Below are positions 49,537 to 61,672 of a stretch of 64,000 nt of DNA, piece after piece. The stretch is from Pseudevernia furfuracea (lineage: Eukaryota; Ascomycota; Lecanoromycetes; Lecanorales; Parmeliaceae). The translations under genes were made by a program, and so were the position numbers. Where the stretch lies: positions 372,001 to 436,000 of the forward strand of contig JAIUPT010000008.1 of NCBI GenBank assembly GCA_022315425.1, written 5' to 3'. The notes beneath the pieces are model-generated. The model did not search any database. It saw nothing but the letters and a program-made list of their open reading frames with translations, and was not told the DNA's origin. The first letter of the stretch is position 1, and each line of letters begins with the position of its first letter.

Positions 49537-52424
49537 TTCCGGAACAGTTTACCCAAAGAGGCGAGACAGGAAGATGGAATTTGGACCAAATCGATTGTTT
49601 AGAGGGCAATGGATGCTAAGAAAGCAGAGTGGTGGCGCTTCGAATCGCTAGTCATGTAAGTATTCGAGCCAGGGAAAGCAGAGCTGGATTTTACGAAGTC
49701 AGATGCAAATTTTTGGTGTGTTGTGGTAAGAGTTGATTCAAAGATGAATTTTTAGGGTGACCTTCAGATAGAAGATCCCAAGATATTATAACGCCGTATA
49801 TTTCACAGTTTACCTTAGGTAGCAATTAAAATACGCTTTTCGTTCTTGCCCTTGAGGCTTGGGCCATCAAAGTCAAAATCCACGTCTAATACCTAAGTAT
49901 TCACGTCCATCTCGCCCTTTTAAGAGCATGTAGATTCATCTGCGAACCACACACATAACAAATCTCATCCCTTCATCTACACTCTTTCTTCCTCTAGCCG
50001 CATTTTCGTAGCCTCATCCTTGGCTGTCGCGCTTCACAGGCTTTCTCCTAGCCCTTGCCGGCCCAGTCTGCACCTTCCCAGATCCTATGAAGGACATGAA
50101 AGGTAGTACTCACTGCTGACACCTTTTGCCGGCGGGTGGTAGTCATCAAGGGACCTGAAAGGGAGAAGGATCTCTGAGTCAGCCAACGACACACTATAAG
50201 TCAAACTTTCCTGAGCCAGTGTCCGCGACACCTACAATGCTTTGGCATCCAACGACTTGTCGCTTTCATCTAACCCTGTCGAGTCGTGGACCTTGAGGAT
50301 GTTGTCAGACACTCTCTCTCCGCTTTTGGCAGCCCCACTATCCTCGAAACTGATCCTCAGCTATCGGTCGGTACCATTCATGGACCACGGACGTTGTACA
50401 ATCAAATTGAGTGTATCGCCATCACCTCCAGCCTTGCCAACCTTGACCGCTGAGAGAATGATTTTCATTTGGTATGGTATTGGCCATCCGCTAGGGCAGG
50501 CCTACAAGTGGGTCGACCCTCCTTTGGACGACCAACTCTTCCCTAAAACACATCCGTGTCCAACCCTATCCAACGCTGTTAAGGTCTTGATGACTTCTGA
50601 AGCTGATGGATCCTTGAATAAGCTTCTGCCTACCTGACGTCGAACATCGTCCCCAAGCAGACATCGTGCAATCTCAACCTCAGACTGACGGTTCCAATCG
50701 ATTCAGTTTCACCCATCCCATTTGAAATTCTATCTCCTTTTCCGCAAGGCTGTGTCGATCCTGCTACTCCGTCTGTATGGTCCAAGCGACCGTCTGTGAC
50801 CTGTATGGTCATGGTAGCATTATTCACTCTCTTTTCCATGCTGTTCACGATTCATGCCCACCTATGGATGGGCTCATGTATGCTTTAGCTCTTTGTACTA
50901 TCACACGGTCCAAAATCCTACGCTGAAGGCACCGGTCAGCGAATTGTCGAGATCCACGGAAAGCGAAGTAACTTGTACCCCAGAGGACAGATAGCCACTC
51001 ACACTATAGGTTGCCCACCATCTAACACTGACAACGCACGACAGTCGCAGCTGGAGACCCTCGAAGCAATTGATCATGTGCATCTCGGATGGTCGGAAGA
51101 GTAGTAGTCACGACTGGTGTGCTATACTGCGTACTCAACAGCAATGCGGCATTTGGTGCAAGCACGATCCTTCCAATACCTTTTTCCGTTCACCGGTCAT
51201 AGAAGAGGAGTCGGGGCTGTGCATCTGACACAGCCAGCCTTAGAAGTGATGAGCAATAGGCTTTCGGTTCGAGTCTCTCATAGGTCTCATGATCTATTTG
51301 CCTGAAAATTGCGACTCTGAAGAAGAGGCTCTGCAAATTCAGGCAAACTTCAGCAGACAGTCCTAGCCCCATAGCGTTTTGCTGCAGTCGAATGGTGGAA
51401 GACCGCGGGCTGACCATCGAAGTACTTAATAACGGGTGTCCCCACCTCGAGCTCCCTCGCTGAAAGTGCTTTATGCACTAAATCAGTGCTAGCCTATCGG
51501 TTCCAGTTTCAAAACATTGCGATTTGAATTGGTCATCTCTCATCATCATAGGCCCGTCTCCAAAGTCAGTAATTACTGTCTAGCCGCCGTTGGGTAACGA
51601 TCGCTGACGAAGCGAACTAGTGCCCAGCAACGAGCAACGAGCAACGAGCAACATGAATCACGTCAGGCCTCAAGCTGGCCAGCCATACTTTCTATGTTGC
51701 CTCCCGGGCTTGCTCGTCGAAAGCATGCTCATAGTTTGGGACTATCTACGACTGGCTTATCTGCCCACTGGTCATGCAGTTTTTGGAGTCAGATGACTGC
51801 TGGACCAGTGGCAATTCCCAGGCCACGGCACTGCTAGTCCGTAGGGGCTAGGATGGCTTCAAGGCCGACCACGTCCACCAACCATCCACAAGCTAGCACT
51901 CTTCCCGGGTAGTGGGATTATTCTACACTCGTGGACAACGCATCGGTGCCGATGAGAAGCCTATCGTGGCCCTCAGCAGCCCTTCCTGACCTTCCCAGGT
52001 AGCCAATCATCATGGGTATGGGCGTGAAACGGCTGCAACTGCATGTCTGACACCTTTCCCAACGTGCAGATCTCGAAGAAACAGCCCCGGTAGACTTTGA
52101 CATGCATATCTTACACCAAAGCTCTCAAGCGTGATAGCAATGAGCGAATCGCAACACCGCGGTAGAAGAATCCATCGGATCACCCAACTTGAATTTGGTA
52201 ACACTTTACCCCACTCACTGATCTCAACATGGGACTTTTGGCCTGGGCTCGATGCGGCTCTGCACTATGTCTGGGCTATAAATTCAGGAGGTCAAGGGGG
52301 CTCGAGGAGGAAGGAGACCATCATTACGCAGAAGGATTTAGCGTTGAATCCAGCTGATATCTCCTTACTCACCTTTTTGGGTTAGCAGCAACCATATATT
52401 GCGAACATTGGCAGCTTCTCCGCG
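49537..52424. other. Poorly coding 2.9 kb with possible decayed gene
   Basis: Natural-looking protein fragments occur on the plus strand in different frames: a 131-codon frame at 50242-50637 (first codon TTG, not ATG), a frame from about 50622 to 50880 ending in a hydrophobic MVMVALFTLFSMLFTI, and an acidic stretch near 51260-51350 (LPENCDSEEEALQIQ). I could not join them by splice sites. They may be a pseudogene or a gene with missed introns. A short gcaacga repeat lies at 51626-51652. Confidence 0.3.
51626..51652 (+). repeat. Short tandem repeat of a 7-bp unit
   Basis: Nearly four adjacent copies of agcaacg. Confidence 0.85.
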
Positions 52425-53057
52425 ATGTCCAGGCCCATTCCGTTGGCCAATGTGAGCTTCTATGTTCGGATCGAGACCCTCGAACCCAACTATCAAGTGC
52501 AGCCGATTCGACATGGAGCACACAACTACTGGGACCCACCCAACGTCAGGACCGGGTATACTCGAAAAAATGGCATGCTTTTCCGTTGGACGGGCGGTAT
52601 CATGACTCATGTTCCACTCAATATTCCCGTCGGTCAAACTTACGCTACTGCCACCATATTCACACAAAACCCGGACACGCCTCATTTACTTGTCGTCCCC
52701 TTCGATGCAGAAAGGACGCATGCATATCAGAACAATGGAGGCTGGAGGCCTCTCTTTTTCCACCACGTCAGAATAAACAACACACAGCGTACATACTCTG
52801 CCGTCTCAGACGTCGGTGATCGCCAGCACATCGCTGCCCCGGGCTCGCGTCACTGGATGCCTCAGCTTCTACCTAGGGTCTATGATTATCAGACAGGAAG
52901 CCCTAGGATACAGGCCGGTCTAATTGGAAGCATACCTCTACTCATTGCTCTTGCAGCCTTTTCGGCACCGCCAGCTTTCCTTGCGCCAGTGTTGACCGGC
53001 TGTCTTAGGCCAGGGATATGGCGGCCTCATCAATGGCAATACCCAGCTGGTCGTTAG
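52425..53057 (+). CDS. Hypothetical protein, 210 aa
   Basis: A single frame from ATG 52425 to TAG. I do not recognise the product. It begins MSRPIPLANVSFYVRIE, contains aromatic-rich segments (HNYWDPPNVRTGY, GGWRPLFFHHVRINN) and has a hydrophobic stretch at about residues 165-190 (AGLIGSIPLLIALAAFSAPP) that may be a membrane segment. A second frame starting at 53018 overlaps the end and reads a natural-looking SPDIAERGMVVTIFYDPTN, so an intron or frameshift near the 3' end is possible. Confidence 0.4.
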   Translation: MSRPIPLANVSFYVRIETLEPNYQVQPIRHGAHNYWDPPNVRTGYTRKNGMLFRWTGGIMTHVPLNIPVGQTYATATIFTQNPDTPHLLVVPFDAERTHAYQNNGGWRPLFFHHVRINNTQRTYSAVSDVGDRQHIAAPGSRHWMPQLLPRVYDYQTGSPRIQAGLIGSIPLLIALAAFSAPPAFLAPVLTGCLRPGIWRPHQWQYPAGR

Positions 53058-53640
53058 TTTTGCTGTTCAATATTCACTTAGGATCAAGCTCATCGAGTCC
53101 AGATATTGCCGAGAGAGGCATGGTCGTCACTATCTTCTACGATCCTACGAACACTGAAGGATCTACCTTGAACGTATTGAATCGCCTACAAAATGGCGAA
53201 TTTGGTCCGTTCTACAGTTAGCTTTTGACCAATGGCAAAATTGATATGTCGAAGGTCCCGTCCGTCAAGCTTTCCACGATTTTCCTTGCGTATGTCTGTC
53301 GAGATTCTCTGTGGCAAGAGTCAACACGCAGCAAGAAATAGCGGTTGTGTTGCTTGTGAAATGTTTGCTGGCTGTGATCTTTTCGATCTTGCACAAAGTA
53401 ACTCCCACTCATTGTGTTTGTGACTATATGGATTCTGGGGACTTTTTGGTGCCCTTAATAATACCTGTGGCATTTTTTTTTGTGGAGAAGTTTCTTTCTT
53501 TATCAAGAGGAGGGCGCTATCATCTTGTTCTGCATTAATCTAACGAATTGTTATGAGCTAGGATGTTTACGCTACTATTTGCGGCTTTGCCACATATTGC
53601 GTTTAAGCAACCTGATGCGCCACGCTGCACGTATCTCGTT
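53058..53640. other. Intergenic
   Basis: 3' flanks of the hypothetical gene to the left and of the AP-1 mu gene to the right. No feature was recognised apart from T-rich runs near 53468. Confidence 0.4.
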
Positions 53641-55596
53641 TCATTGGACATCCGGCAATCTAACCGCTATGTCTCCAGACTGCGTGATGTATCGGACCCA
53701 AGGAAGCGAGGGATATTGCAACTAGCGTGCGAGATGCGTTAGCGTTACAGCAGCGCACAACAAGACGGAATCGAGACAGCTTCCGACGGATCTAACGGAT
53801 GTACGGGCCATCGCACCGTTCCGACCCTTGTGGCAGGCAACCAGGCAACCCATAGATCTCGCGACCCAGAGGCCCGAAAGGATCAAAAAGAAGTGAAGAT
53901 TACGGGCCACTGCAGGAGATCTATTGCAAAACCACCTGCAGTGCCAATTGCATTGCGGGGGTGTAAACAAAGGCGCAAGCGATGAAGCACATATCGTCAA
54001 AAGCGCACGAATGGCGACGGCACTCACCTTTGGCTCTATGATCTTCAGATATCGCACCTGGATCCCACTCGTTGTGAAGTACGGTATCTCAAACTTCACA
54101 CTGATGGGCCTCTTGCCCTTCCCACCTTGCCCGGCACCTCCCATGCTGCCCCCAAACCCGCCCGTCATGCCCCCTCCGTGTTCATCATCTCCTTTTACTG
54201 ACGGTAGGCCCAGTTCAGCGCGCATAAGGAATTCTTTTCCTCCGCCGAATTGCTTGATTTTCCATATTATAGCGCTTTTTTCTGGAGCGTAATGGACGCT
54301 GCCGATGTTTGTGCGGAAGCGGGGTGAGTCGGCGTCTTCGGGGACAGGGACAAGGATTTCGACGTTGTTGGCTGTGGAGCGGCGTTTGAACTGCGCTCGC
54401 GCCTAGAACTTCCTGTGTCAGCACAGTCCCGGCCAACCCAGTGACCGAGTCTTGATTAGGAAAGAGTAGCCCGACCTTCAATGTGAACTCAATTCTGGAC
54501 CCCGAATGCGACCTGACATCGCTCTCCACCCAAATCAACGGCTTCACCTGCGTATTCAACCGATAACTCATAAGCTCAAACTCCCCATCCGGCGGTATAA
54601 AGCTAATCGTTCTATCGTTCTCAAACCTCGAAAGCCGCACACACTGATGAAACTTGACGTCCTCCATCTCGACCGCCTTCCCCCTGGTCGCTCTCCCGGT
54701 CGTCTCAAACATGACTTTGTCGTTCAACCCAAGCCGTAGCTCTGGCATTCCGGAGAGGTAGCATTTCAGTTTCACGGCACCAAGGATCTCAGAACGCAGG
54801 ACGTTGCCGGTGGAGGAGACGAGAAGGTTTAAGGATTCGATGACGTCGAGGAAGACTTCATTTTTGCGATAGCGAATTCCTTCGCTGCGCCAGGAGACGG
54901 CGTTGGTGACCGCGATGGGGGGACGGGCTTGGATTTCGAGTTTGTGGGATTCTTGCGTTATGTATCTGCCATTTTTTATCTCCAGTCAGCCCTGATCCAT
55001 CGGAAAGGTCCTCCTCTATCCCATATCCCACTGTCCCAATGCATATTTAGCGAAGAGGCAGACCCACTCCTGTAATATCTTACTCTCCGTCGTCTGCGGA
55101 TACCCAAAATCCATCATCTCATCCAACAGCTCGTATATGATGACAAAATTATCCCGTATCGATTCCTCCTCAAGTTCTTTGAAATACTCGGTGAATACCT
55201 CGACAATTTTGTGCAGGAAGAGGAGGATTTCGGCCGCGTTGGTATTGCGTTTTGTGAGGGCGAGCAGGTAGAGGTTGTTGTGGCGAATGTAGAGATACTG
55301 TCGGGCCGTAGGCGAGAGACATTAGCAAAATCCTCAACGTCCATAGCTACGCCGTGCCGTGAACGTACATTGATGCCCTCGTCTGAGAAACAGGGTGGGA
55401 CGGCGGAGCTCTCTTCTTCGGCTTCGGAGAGGAGGACGGGGAACTTTTCGACGGCGGACATGGGGATGTCGCCTCTGTAGTTGCGGGCCAGAAGGGTCTG
55501 AGGGGAAAACGTCAGAGCTGTGCTTGAGGTAGGGAAGGGGGTGCAGAGCTAGCTTGCCTTGCCCTTGAGGTCGAGGAAGAAGACTGCGGATGCCAT
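53641..55596 (-). CDS. Clathrin adaptor AP-1 complex subunit mu, 447 aa, six exons
   Basis: Exons from 5' to 3': 55558-55596, 55369-55497, 55068-55297, 54476-54965, 54028-54402 and 53641-53721, together 1344 nt in frame. The mu subunit of AP-1 selects YxxPhi cargo for clathrin vesicles between the trans-Golgi and endosomes. The longin-like N-terminus reads MASAVFFLDLKGK, TLLARNYRGDIPMSAVEKF and YLYIRHNNLYLLALTKRN. The linker has LLDEMMDFGYPQTTESKIL. The mu-homology domain has YITQESHKLEIQARPP, VSWRSEGIRYRKNEVFLDV, AQFKRRSTANNVEILVPVP and KQFGGGKEFLMRAELGLP, ending LPWVRYITQSGDIAVRLP. Length equals the family norm. The first intron uses a GC donor (AAG/GCAAGC), and the last is long (306 bp). 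A Gly-rich insertion follows GLPSVKGDD. Confidence 0.95.
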
Positions 55597-57192
55597 TGCT
55601 TGGGTGATTTGTGGCCTGATGCCGAACAGTCAAGGAGGGTGGATCAGCGGTCAAAAAGTATTTGCAGACAAGCCATTGCCCATGGAATCGTAGAACAGCG
55701 CGGAGATGGCCACTATGGTTGCAGAACAGGCATCTCTCAAGATCAACCCCCGACCCAGTCGAGCCTAGCCTTCACCAGCCCTATCAAAAAGCTTCCTTTA
55801 AATCTGCCGACCTCACCCCCGAAATCAGTGGTCCGCTAGGAATCTGCAGTGATTAGATCGACGGCGGCGCAACTACCCCAGAACTGGCCTTCAAGAGCGT
55901 TTCTACTGGAAAAGCGGCGACGAGAGAGTAGATCTAATATCAACCTCATTTCCTTGAGCTCTTTCAAACTATTCGTTCTGTCTTTCATGATACTCTTAAT
56001 TTCTGCCCTTTTCAAGCGCATGAAAGGTCTCTTTCCTTTACATGTATTCCCTTACCCCTTGCACAGCTGAAGCTTTTGTCGGCTTCTTTATTCCCGTCTC
56101 GTGGCTGTTCGCTTGTATTTGTACATATCTCACGCTATATAGCTGCGTAAATCGCTTTCAGCTCCAACGTCGCCGATCTCAGTCGAAACATACAACACGG
56201 TAGCGATCTTTCGTGCTTCAGCTTTCATCTTCTTTGCCCGCACACTCCGAAATCCTCCTTCACAGTCCTCGTCCTCCGCTCTCTCGGTCGCCCTTGGCTT
56301 GCGGCACACATACCTGCACGATCTGCAAGAACACTGCCCATGACGGCGATTGCCTCGAGAAAATTGCGGCTTAACAAGTACTCGAGACAGCACCGGGAAA
56401 AAGGGTAACAGCGGTGTTGCAAATGTCGGACACTCATTGAGCTCGACGTGAGATGTAATCATGTGGTGTACGCACTCCACGGGACATGTGTTGTTCAATC
56501 ACAAGTGACGTAAACTCCAGCTGCCCTTGCAGTGCGCAACCCTGGTCCCTCACCCCTCCCTTCCCTATTTTCCCATGACTGACTGACCACAACACTTTAT
56601 ATTTGCGGGCAGCGCTGGAAGACCTGTCCTTGTGCCTAGTGGAACGAAGACCGTCTGATGGACCGAGCGAACCAAGTCATCGCTCGCGATCGACCCCGAG
56701 TTGGGCTGGCTCGGGAGCGGCAAATTGATCAAGCTGTGCCCAATGTTCGAGAACGCCAAAATTGCACCCATGAAACTTGGCGTTACATTCCCGGGTTCCA
56801 CCAATGTGAAGAGTGTTATTACCAGCTTCCGCCTTACATTTTAGTGCAGAAAATATCGGATTCTAGCTTGCCAGATCTGCCTCTTTTATGCCGCGCGCGC
56901 GCTGATGTACTAAGCTCAGCAAGATCCGATGATAAGACTTGAACCAACACAATTTGATCTTCATCGCCTCAAAGAGTGCTCCCGTGAACTTTCAAGCATC
57001 TCAGAGAACTCGGCTTAAACCCAAACCGGTTTTTCGCCCCCGCCCAAGGTCGCTCCATCTCCAAGGTGATCATTTCTGAGCGCGTGGAAAAGGGCACCGG
57101 ACCTTAACCGGAAAACTCTTGGAGTCGGTAGCGTAAAGCAAATGGATAACCATGAGGGTATGCATCACAGGGCTACGTGCGCCAAGTCCGCG

Positions 57193-57206
57193 CCCCCCCC
57201 CCCCCC
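57193..57206 (+). repeat. 14-C homopolymer
   Basis: An unbroken run of C inside gene-poor sequence. Confidence 0.9.
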
Positions 57207-57797
57207 AAAGGGACTCATGATGGTGCTTTTTGAGGCCCAAGCCCTGTTACTGGACTGGACATCGACTGGGCTGCGTCGAGAGCGGATAGGGAGTCCTGGC
57301 GCGCGCGGCAGGGCATGCGTAATGGAAGGCGGCGGAGAAACCTATGCGGGTAGCACCTGTGCAGGTGAGCGCTCGAATGTCTGGGAAGAGAACGGAGAGG
57401 AGTGGGCGATGTAGGTGTCCAAGCGGTTTTGCCAAGGTATCCATCCGGGCGGCTTAGTTAGTGATGCTCCAGGTCTGGGAAGTGGTCGCTGTTTTGTCAC
57501 TTGTGCCAGGTTTCATGGGTGGATTGGATGGGGTTGGCACGGCAGTGTGTTTGATGCACGCTTCAAAAGGCACATCCACCGGGCGAATCAAATTTGATGT
57601 TCTCCTATTCCGCATTGGCATCGCCCTGCAGCAGCAGCAGCCCTTTCTAGAAAGTATTAAAGCAGAGAAGGGATATTTTTGATTCAAGTGATACTTTCCG
57701 TCATGTCAAGTGTCACAATACAAATGCACATTGCCATGGAGAGGCGCTGCAACCATTGGAACCATTACACTCTGCAGCCTTCCCCGGCCTCTCTCTC

Positions 57798-57837
57798 AAA
57801 AAAAAACAAAAACAAAAACAAAAACAAAAACAAAAGA
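57798..57837 (+). repeat. (AAAAAC)n microsatellite
   Basis: Five copies of a six-base AAAAAC-like unit after an A-run. Confidence 0.85.
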
Positions 57838-60527
57838 CTTTCCTTTCTTGGTAAACATGGTGAATACTTATTCTTCCGGCCATCCCCAACTGCCATGCTC
57901 CCAGAACTCAAAAGATTTGAACCCCACTTTCACCGGAAAATCCACATGACAAACCGACCGACCTTGAGTCATTATGTATGAGTATGTGACTGGAGAAACC
58001 GTCGGCGTTTATACCCTGCGTCGCGGGATTTATTTGGTGCAAAAGTCGGATGGATTCTGCAAATCCAGAAACGTGTTTGGCAACACGGCCTGAAATCATC
58101 GGCGGCCACCGCCGTCCGCCCCCCCGGCGGTTGGCGTGAAATGTGAAGCTGGCCACGGCCACCTCCTCCTGGTCATTTGCGGAATTCCCGCCACCGAGAG
58201 TGTACGTTCCAATCGCAAGCCGACGCTTGCACCTTCAACGGTTATCGGCTGTGCACCCAAACCCGGAATACAGGATTGTGAGAGAGGTGGTCCCGGTTCG
58301 ATTCTTGTTGTTCGACTGCGTTGACTATCGCATTGGGGGAGCTGTGGGGGGATGACGCCGGTGGTGGGGTCATCGAGAACCCTGGGGTTGAAGAACTAGG
58401 GTGCGTGAAAGGGTTTGGCTGCTGCGAGTCTCCTTTAAAGATGATAAGTAAGAAGTGCGAAGGGTTGTGGGGGGGATGGAATCGAGTGTGGGAAATGGGA
58501 TGATGGATAAGGGAATTGGACATGATGGAGTTGGCACGGAATAAAGGAAAAGCTCATCAAGAGACAAGAGAGATTTCCTTTGGAGATCAACAATTGCCAT
58601 TTCAAGTCAGCTAAGCTTTCCGCGGTAAAACTCGGTCGAGGTTCGTCTTGAAGTATTCAATCCCAAACCCACTTTGCCGCTTCAACTCTACCGTAGAGAA
58701 CTAAGTAAAAGCGTCAATGTCAAACTGGAATCCTGGTGCCTTCACTGGCTCTCATTCCTAAATCTCATCACTGCACAGGAACGTTCCGCAAGCTCCACCA
58801 CCATGCGCGTGCAAAAATCGACTGGAACGAAGTTGATCTGAGCACCCACATTATCGAATCGTACGCGAAGATTATCTGTCTTCTCCGTGCGAGACTAGGC
58901 CTGCAATCTAGTCAACGCGTAGAATAGCGGCCTCTACACCCTACTGCTGCGCATCGAGGTTGAGGATTTGATGTGCTGCTCGTTTGCGGAACCCATAGCC
59001 GGGGCTGCTAAAGAAGTGGTTGTTGGCGTGGGGGACTCGGAACAATAATCGGGCTGGTACCAGTGGGGGCTCAATCGTAGACCATGTCGGCGCTAAAGGT
59101 AAAGCTGAGAGGAGCACGGGATGAGTCGAATTCGAAAACTCCCAGAGGCTGCAAATCCTTCCGGCTTTTGGCGCTCGAAGGAGGCGAGGGAAGGGTTGAA
59201 CACGACCTGCCACTGAATGTCGAGTGAGATTTCAAAATTCATTGGAAGAAAACCCTTTCCGAGTGGCACAGGAGGGCGGTGGACGGCAGATTCGTTTACG
59301 CAAACTAACGGATGATACCATTCACGTCACGTAGCAGCTGTTGATAGACGGCGTACTTGTACATAATTTCTCGAAAAGGGTCGGATGACCTTTGGAGGTA
59401 CTGATCCCGCCCAGAGCTGTCTTACTTTCTGGAAGCCTGTGCGTTTGAAGGTTCTTGATTACTGCCAAGTCTGCTATAGGTCGATCATGAGTAGGTGAGT
59501 TTGGGGTGCCTGTATGGCCCGTGAGAAGAACAGTAAGGTTGATTGCAATGGGATCTGACTAGCGACTTGGCGGACGAGCGATATATGCTTCTCCACCAGG
59601 GATTCGAAGACCTACTCAACTTTTCATGCTTGAATAAGTTCAGGATGCGACTTGAGAACTGGCGACGCGAAGTATCGATATAGCTACGTGCCTACCGAGT
59701 AGATCAAGATTCAGACTTGGGTAGATTATATCTACTCGTGGCTTAGCAACGGCACACACTACATGGCTTTCACACTCTTATATTCTTACATTCTTAGAGC
59801 ATCATCTATTCGACCTGTGGCCTGTCATTCATGATTCAATACCTCCGTACCGGTGCGCCATTTATACCGCACTGCCACACTGGTGTGCGCCAACAACCAA
59901 TAGCACCAACTGTTTAGTACCGGTAGTGCGTTAGCGGTTGGTGACCATCAAGAGCTTAGTGGTTGGACACACTCCATCTGTTGAAATGTTGATGACGGCT
60001 TGATTGTTATTCTGAATGTTTGATCGTTTGAGAGTGAAAGAATAACAGGTGAGTGCACCCTAAAAGCGGCATCCTCCCACAATGAGCTGGGTCTCGCCAA
60101 GATTTCATTTCTTCTTTTTTCTCCCTCTTTTTGCTACCACAACGCGCCCAACAGACAGTGCAATTCAACATCTTCTGCGACTGAGCTTGGCTTTCTGTCA
60201 GGTTCGACTGTGGTATTCTCCATTGCTGAACACTTGCGATTTTGGCGGCGCGGAGAAGGATGATTTAGAGAGGGTTCCATTAAGAACTGGCCGAGTATTT
60301 TACCCTGTTGCTTGGGCGGTGTCAGAGGGACCGGACAGATTGGTTTTGCCGTGGGGTTTGGGTGCGGGTGATGGAGAGTGAGGGCCCCGGAGGGAAGGGG
60401 TTTGAGACAGGATGGTACTGGTAGACGGAGAGGGAGGCTTCCAGAGGACGGATCTGCATATCAGCTCCAGCTATGGGAACATTGTACTCTACGTACAGCT
60501 TTACTAATATGCCGAGTCTTCATATCA

Positions 60528-61449
60528 CTACAACCCCAATGGACCTAATATCCGCTGTCTCACAACATTATTTGCAACCTCCCCTCCCTTCTGCAATGCC
60601 ACAGCCCCCACAATTGCATACAGCGCCTGCGATGTCACACCAGGCAGGCCTGAGCCTTTGAGATTCATCATCTAGGAAGCAGGACGTCAGCTCCGTTCTG
60701 TGCGCACTATGAACTAGCTAAGAGAAGGTGATCATACTTTTTTGGGCTTCCACCGTACCACAGTGTCGAGTCCATAGTTCTCGCCAAGCTGAGCCGTCCT
60801 TGCCGTGTTCAGTATGTGGTATTTACTCTCCACGCTCACACCAGCTAGGCCATCCAGTGCTGGATGTCGGAATGGCTCCCGTCCGTCTGGATCTTGCGTC
60901 TCTGGGAATGGTGTTGCGGAGGAAGCGTGGAAGAGAGTGAGTGATGTTTGTAGTTGCACTATCCTTTGTCCTGCCAGCCACATTCAATCAGCCATGTCCG
61001 TAGGGCCGTACTTGAGCTTTACTACCTAGATAAATCAATCGTTCATTGAAACCTCTTCTCCCGTGATCGAAGCTCTTATGCGTAACGGCCAGCCATTTGA
61101 CCTCGTCTGTAAGCATAGTATGTCCTCCTTTCCCCAAGACTCGATCGTAGACCCTGTCCAGACGCTCTGGATCTTCGTTGACGGGGAAATCGTTGTTGGC
61201 TACTGGGGGCTTCGAACGAATGGGCGCCATCATTCTTGGAGGTGTGGACTGCCACCGTGGGCCCTTCCTGAGCTCACGGCCTCGATTGCCATATCTTTCT
61301 TCCTCGTCTCGGTGTGAGCTGGATGTGGTGAGATTACGTGCAGACTTAGGTAGAAGTGTTCCAGTGGAAAGTAATGAGGCGCATTGGCATGTAGCTCGTC
61401 GTCTGAGGGATTTCGCAAATCCTGAGGTGAGTTTTACTGATTTGGACAT
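60528..61449 (-). CDS. Mitochondrial large ribosomal subunit protein mL57 (Mrpl15 type), 266 aa
   Basis: Exons 61026-61449, 60738-60970 and 60528-60671 join in frame over 55- and 66-bp GT-AG introns. The protein is a catalytically inactive RNase III-fold component of the fungal mitochondrial 54S subunit. Visible are an Arg/Ser-rich presequence without acidic residues up to about residue 45, then PERLDRVYDRVLGKGGHTMLTDEV, the RNase III-like start WLAVTHKSFDHGRRGFNERLIYLGQRIV, VESKYHILNTARTAQLGENYGLDTVVRWK, and the C-terminal helix QALYAIVGAVALQKGGEVAN. The acidic catalytic residues of true RNase III are not evident. It lies divergent to the Rtt109 gene with about 220 bp between the start codons. 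Confidence 0.88.
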
Positions 61450-61672
61450 CCTTGGGTCCGGTTGAAGCTCGAACTAGAATTCCTCGAAGCTCAGTCGTGG
61501 TGTACTTGTCCAAGAGGAAGCTTCAATCGGAGTGAGTTGCGGCGAAAGTTTTCTGGGGGCTGAAAGTCCGCCTCTTTTTGGCATGACACGAACACGTCTT
61601 GTCCGATTGTTTCTCTTACAGTTTACACATTCATTACAGTGCTTAACTAAGATCTTGTTTTTTTGGATAGGG

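Larger units (their letters stand above)
55597..60527. other. Gene-poor 4.9 kb
   Basis: No frame in this interval shows family blocks or convincing composition on either strand. It holds a C-tract at 57193-57206, an AAAAC microsatellite at 57798-57837 and AT-rich stretches. The left edge contains the AP-1 mu promoter. Short frames with a hydrophobic start (for example 60082-60381) are too weak to call. Confidence 0.4.

Noticed and set aside
58290..58312. B-box-like CGGTTCGATTC
   Set aside because: No T-stem pairing, no A-box and no cloverleaf around it.
61532..61672. N-terminal extension of Rtt109 upstream of 61673
   Set aside because: The frame is open but the segment does not resemble the conserved start of the family and reads as leader sequence with a T-rich tract.
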